7,234 nt of DNA from Chitinophagaceae bacterium (GTDB lineage Bacteria; Bacteroidota; Bacteroidia; Chitinophagales; Chitinophagaceae): the NCBI GenBank assembly GCA_003534175.1, contig DPFD01000172.1:24840-32073 (forward strand). Direction: 5' to 3'. Of the stretch, positions 6,073-7,234 are shown one piece after another. The position numbers and the translations under genes were made by a program. A model generated the notes under the pieces. The model had not been told where the DNA came from, did not search any database, and saw only the letters and a list, made by a program, of their open reading frames with translations. Positions within the stretch are counted from its first letter, which is position 1. Each line of letters begins with the position of its first letter.

Positions 6073-7234
6073 ATGATTGAATTTGACAAGTTTGAACTGA
6101 GGAATGGGTTACGCGTTTTGGTTCATCCCGACAACAGCACGCCCATGGCGGTGGTAGATGTGATATACGATGTAGGCGCCCGGGATGAGGATCCGGAAAA
6201 AACAGGATTCGCCCATTTGTTTGAGCACCTTATGTTTGGAGGCAGTCAGCACATACCGGTGTACGATGAACCCTTGCAAATGGCCGGTGGCGAGAACAAT
6301 GCGTTTACCACAAATGATCTCACCAATTATTACTGTCAACTCCCCGCTGAAAATCTTGAAACAGCCTTTTGGCTGGAAAGTGACCGGATGCTGAGCCTGA
6401 AGTTTTCAAAAAAAAGTCTGGAAGTACAACGCAAGGTAGTGTGTGAAGAGTTTAAGGAACATTACATCAACAAGCCTTATGGAGATGTATGGCATATCAT
6501 TCGTGAGATGGCGTACACCACACATCCCTATCGGTGGATGACGATTGGGAAGAACCTGAAACATATTGAAGATGCCACGTTGGATGATGTGAAGGCGTTT
6601 TTTAAAAAGCATTACAATCCATCCAACGCCATTCTTGTTGTAGCCGGCAATGTTACCACAGAGCGTGTGCGCGAACTGGCGGAAAAATGGTTTGAGCCTA
6701 TTGAGTCGGGAGTTAAACTACAACACAACATACCGGCTGAACCTGAACAAAAAGAAGCGAGGCGTAAAACGGTTTATGCTGATGTACCGCTGGATGCATT
6801 TTATAAAGTATGGCATATATATCCGCGCAGTGATCAGCGCTATTATGTAACGGATTTAATCACGGAGATTTTAAGTGGCGGAGGATCATCCCGTTTGTTT
6901 CAGCGTTTGGTGAAAGAAAAACAATTGTTCAGTCAGATTGATTGTTTTCATTTTGGATCGTACGATCCGGGGCTGTTGGTTATTGAAGGAAAACTGGTGA
7001 AAGGTGTTACGCCTGAAGAAGCAGAAAAGGCTGTGATGGAAGAAATCAGTTTCCTGAAAGAAAATGGCATCAGTGAAACGGAATTGGAAAAAGTGAAGAA
7101 CAAAACGGAAAGTGCCATGGCGTTTGAGGATATGAGTTTGATGAACCGGGCATCGAGCCTTGCGATGTACGAGTTGATGGGTGATGCCAATCTCATCAAC
7201 ACTGAACTTCTGAAATATCAGTCGGTAACCCGAA
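6073..7234 (+). CDS. M16-family zinc metallopeptidase (insulinase/pitrilysin type), cut by the window end
   Basis: The first 387 residues are present and the frame is still open at the window edge. The inverted zinc motif HxxEH is intact as H48-L-F-E51-H52, followed by LMFGGS; E51 is the expected catalytic base, and the third zinc ligand should be E125 or E126 in VVCEEF. HYNPSNAILVVAGNV (180-194) marks the end of the first M16 domain and the start of the second, and SGGGSSRLFQRLVKEKQL (268-285) is the typical second-domain block. The family cleaves peptides inside a closed chamber. There is no signal peptide: the protein opens MIEFDKFELRNGLRVLVHPD, straight into the first beta strands, so it is probably cytoplasmic, unlike many secreted or periplasmic relatives. 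Start ATG 6073 is preceded within a few bases by a -7 box and no ribosome binding site. In Bacteroidota a second M16 gene often follows; here that lies outside the window. Confidence 0.93.
   Translation, partial: MIEFDKFELRNGLRVLVHPDNSTPMAVVDVIYDVGARDEDPEKTGFAHLFEHLMFGGSQHIPVYDEPLQMAGGENNAFTTNDLTNYYCQLPAENLETAFWLESDRMLSLKFSKKSLEVQRKVVCEEFKEHYINKPYGDVWHIIREMAYTTHPYRWMTIGKNLKHIEDATLDDVKAFFKKHYNPSNAILVVAGNVTTERVRELAEKWFEPIESGVKLQHNIPAEPEQKEARRKTVYADVPLDAFYKVWHIYPRSDQRYYVTDLITEILSGGGSSRLFQRLVKEKQLFSQIDCFHFGSYDPGLLVIEGKLVKGVTPEEAEKAVMEEISFLKENGISETELEKVKNKTESAMAFEDMSLMNRASSLAMYELMGDANLINTELLKYQSVTR

Noticed and set aside
6185..6394. 69-codon plus-strand frame inside the M16 gene
   Set aside because: It is out of frame with the intact zinc-motif frame that covers the same bases.

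Overview
The window looks like an ordinary chromosomal segment of a Bacteroidota bacterium. The evidence is the sequence downstream of several promoters, where the Bacteroidota -7 box TAnnTTTG recurs (usually with a TTG about 20 bases upstream), the lack of clear Shine-Dalgarno sequences, and a protein repertoire (SWIM-SNF2 helicase, futalosine-pathway MqnC, M16 peptidase) typical of the phylum. Use of the futalosine menaquinone route suggests a Chitinophagales-, Saprospirales- or Cytophagales-like lineage rather than Bacteroides or Flavobacterium; this placement is an inference. I see no mobile element, tRNA, rRNA or CRISPR array.

Layout. (1) 2-286, plus: C-terminal end of a ComB-type 2-phosphosulfolactate phosphatase. 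(2) 287-409: pyrimidine-rich intergenic region with a promoter. (3) 410-4168, plus: a 1252-residue SNF2-family ATPase with two SWIM zinc fingers at its N terminus; it can only start at a non-ATG codon or far inside. (4) 4169-4843: a 675-base region with no long gene. It holds two very small minus-strand reading frames (45 and 53 codons), each with its own promoter and a nearby inverted repeat, a clear terminator for the first, a 5' leader hairpin for the second, and a terminator for mqnC. (5) 4844-5968, minus: mqnC, a radical SAM enzyme of menaquinone synthesis. (6) 5969-6072: a divergent promoter region. (7) 6073 to the window end, plus: an M16 zinc peptidase, cut by the window, whose -7 box lies so close to the ATG that a leaderless mRNA is predicted.

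The large genes do not form one pathway: sulfonate metabolism, chromatin or RNA-polymerase-type remodelling, quinone synthesis and proteolysis each appear to be separately transcribed. The least explained part is 4169-4843, where two compact transcription units with unrecognised small products (or small RNAs) sit between well-known genes. I do not see a large undescribed multi-gene system here.
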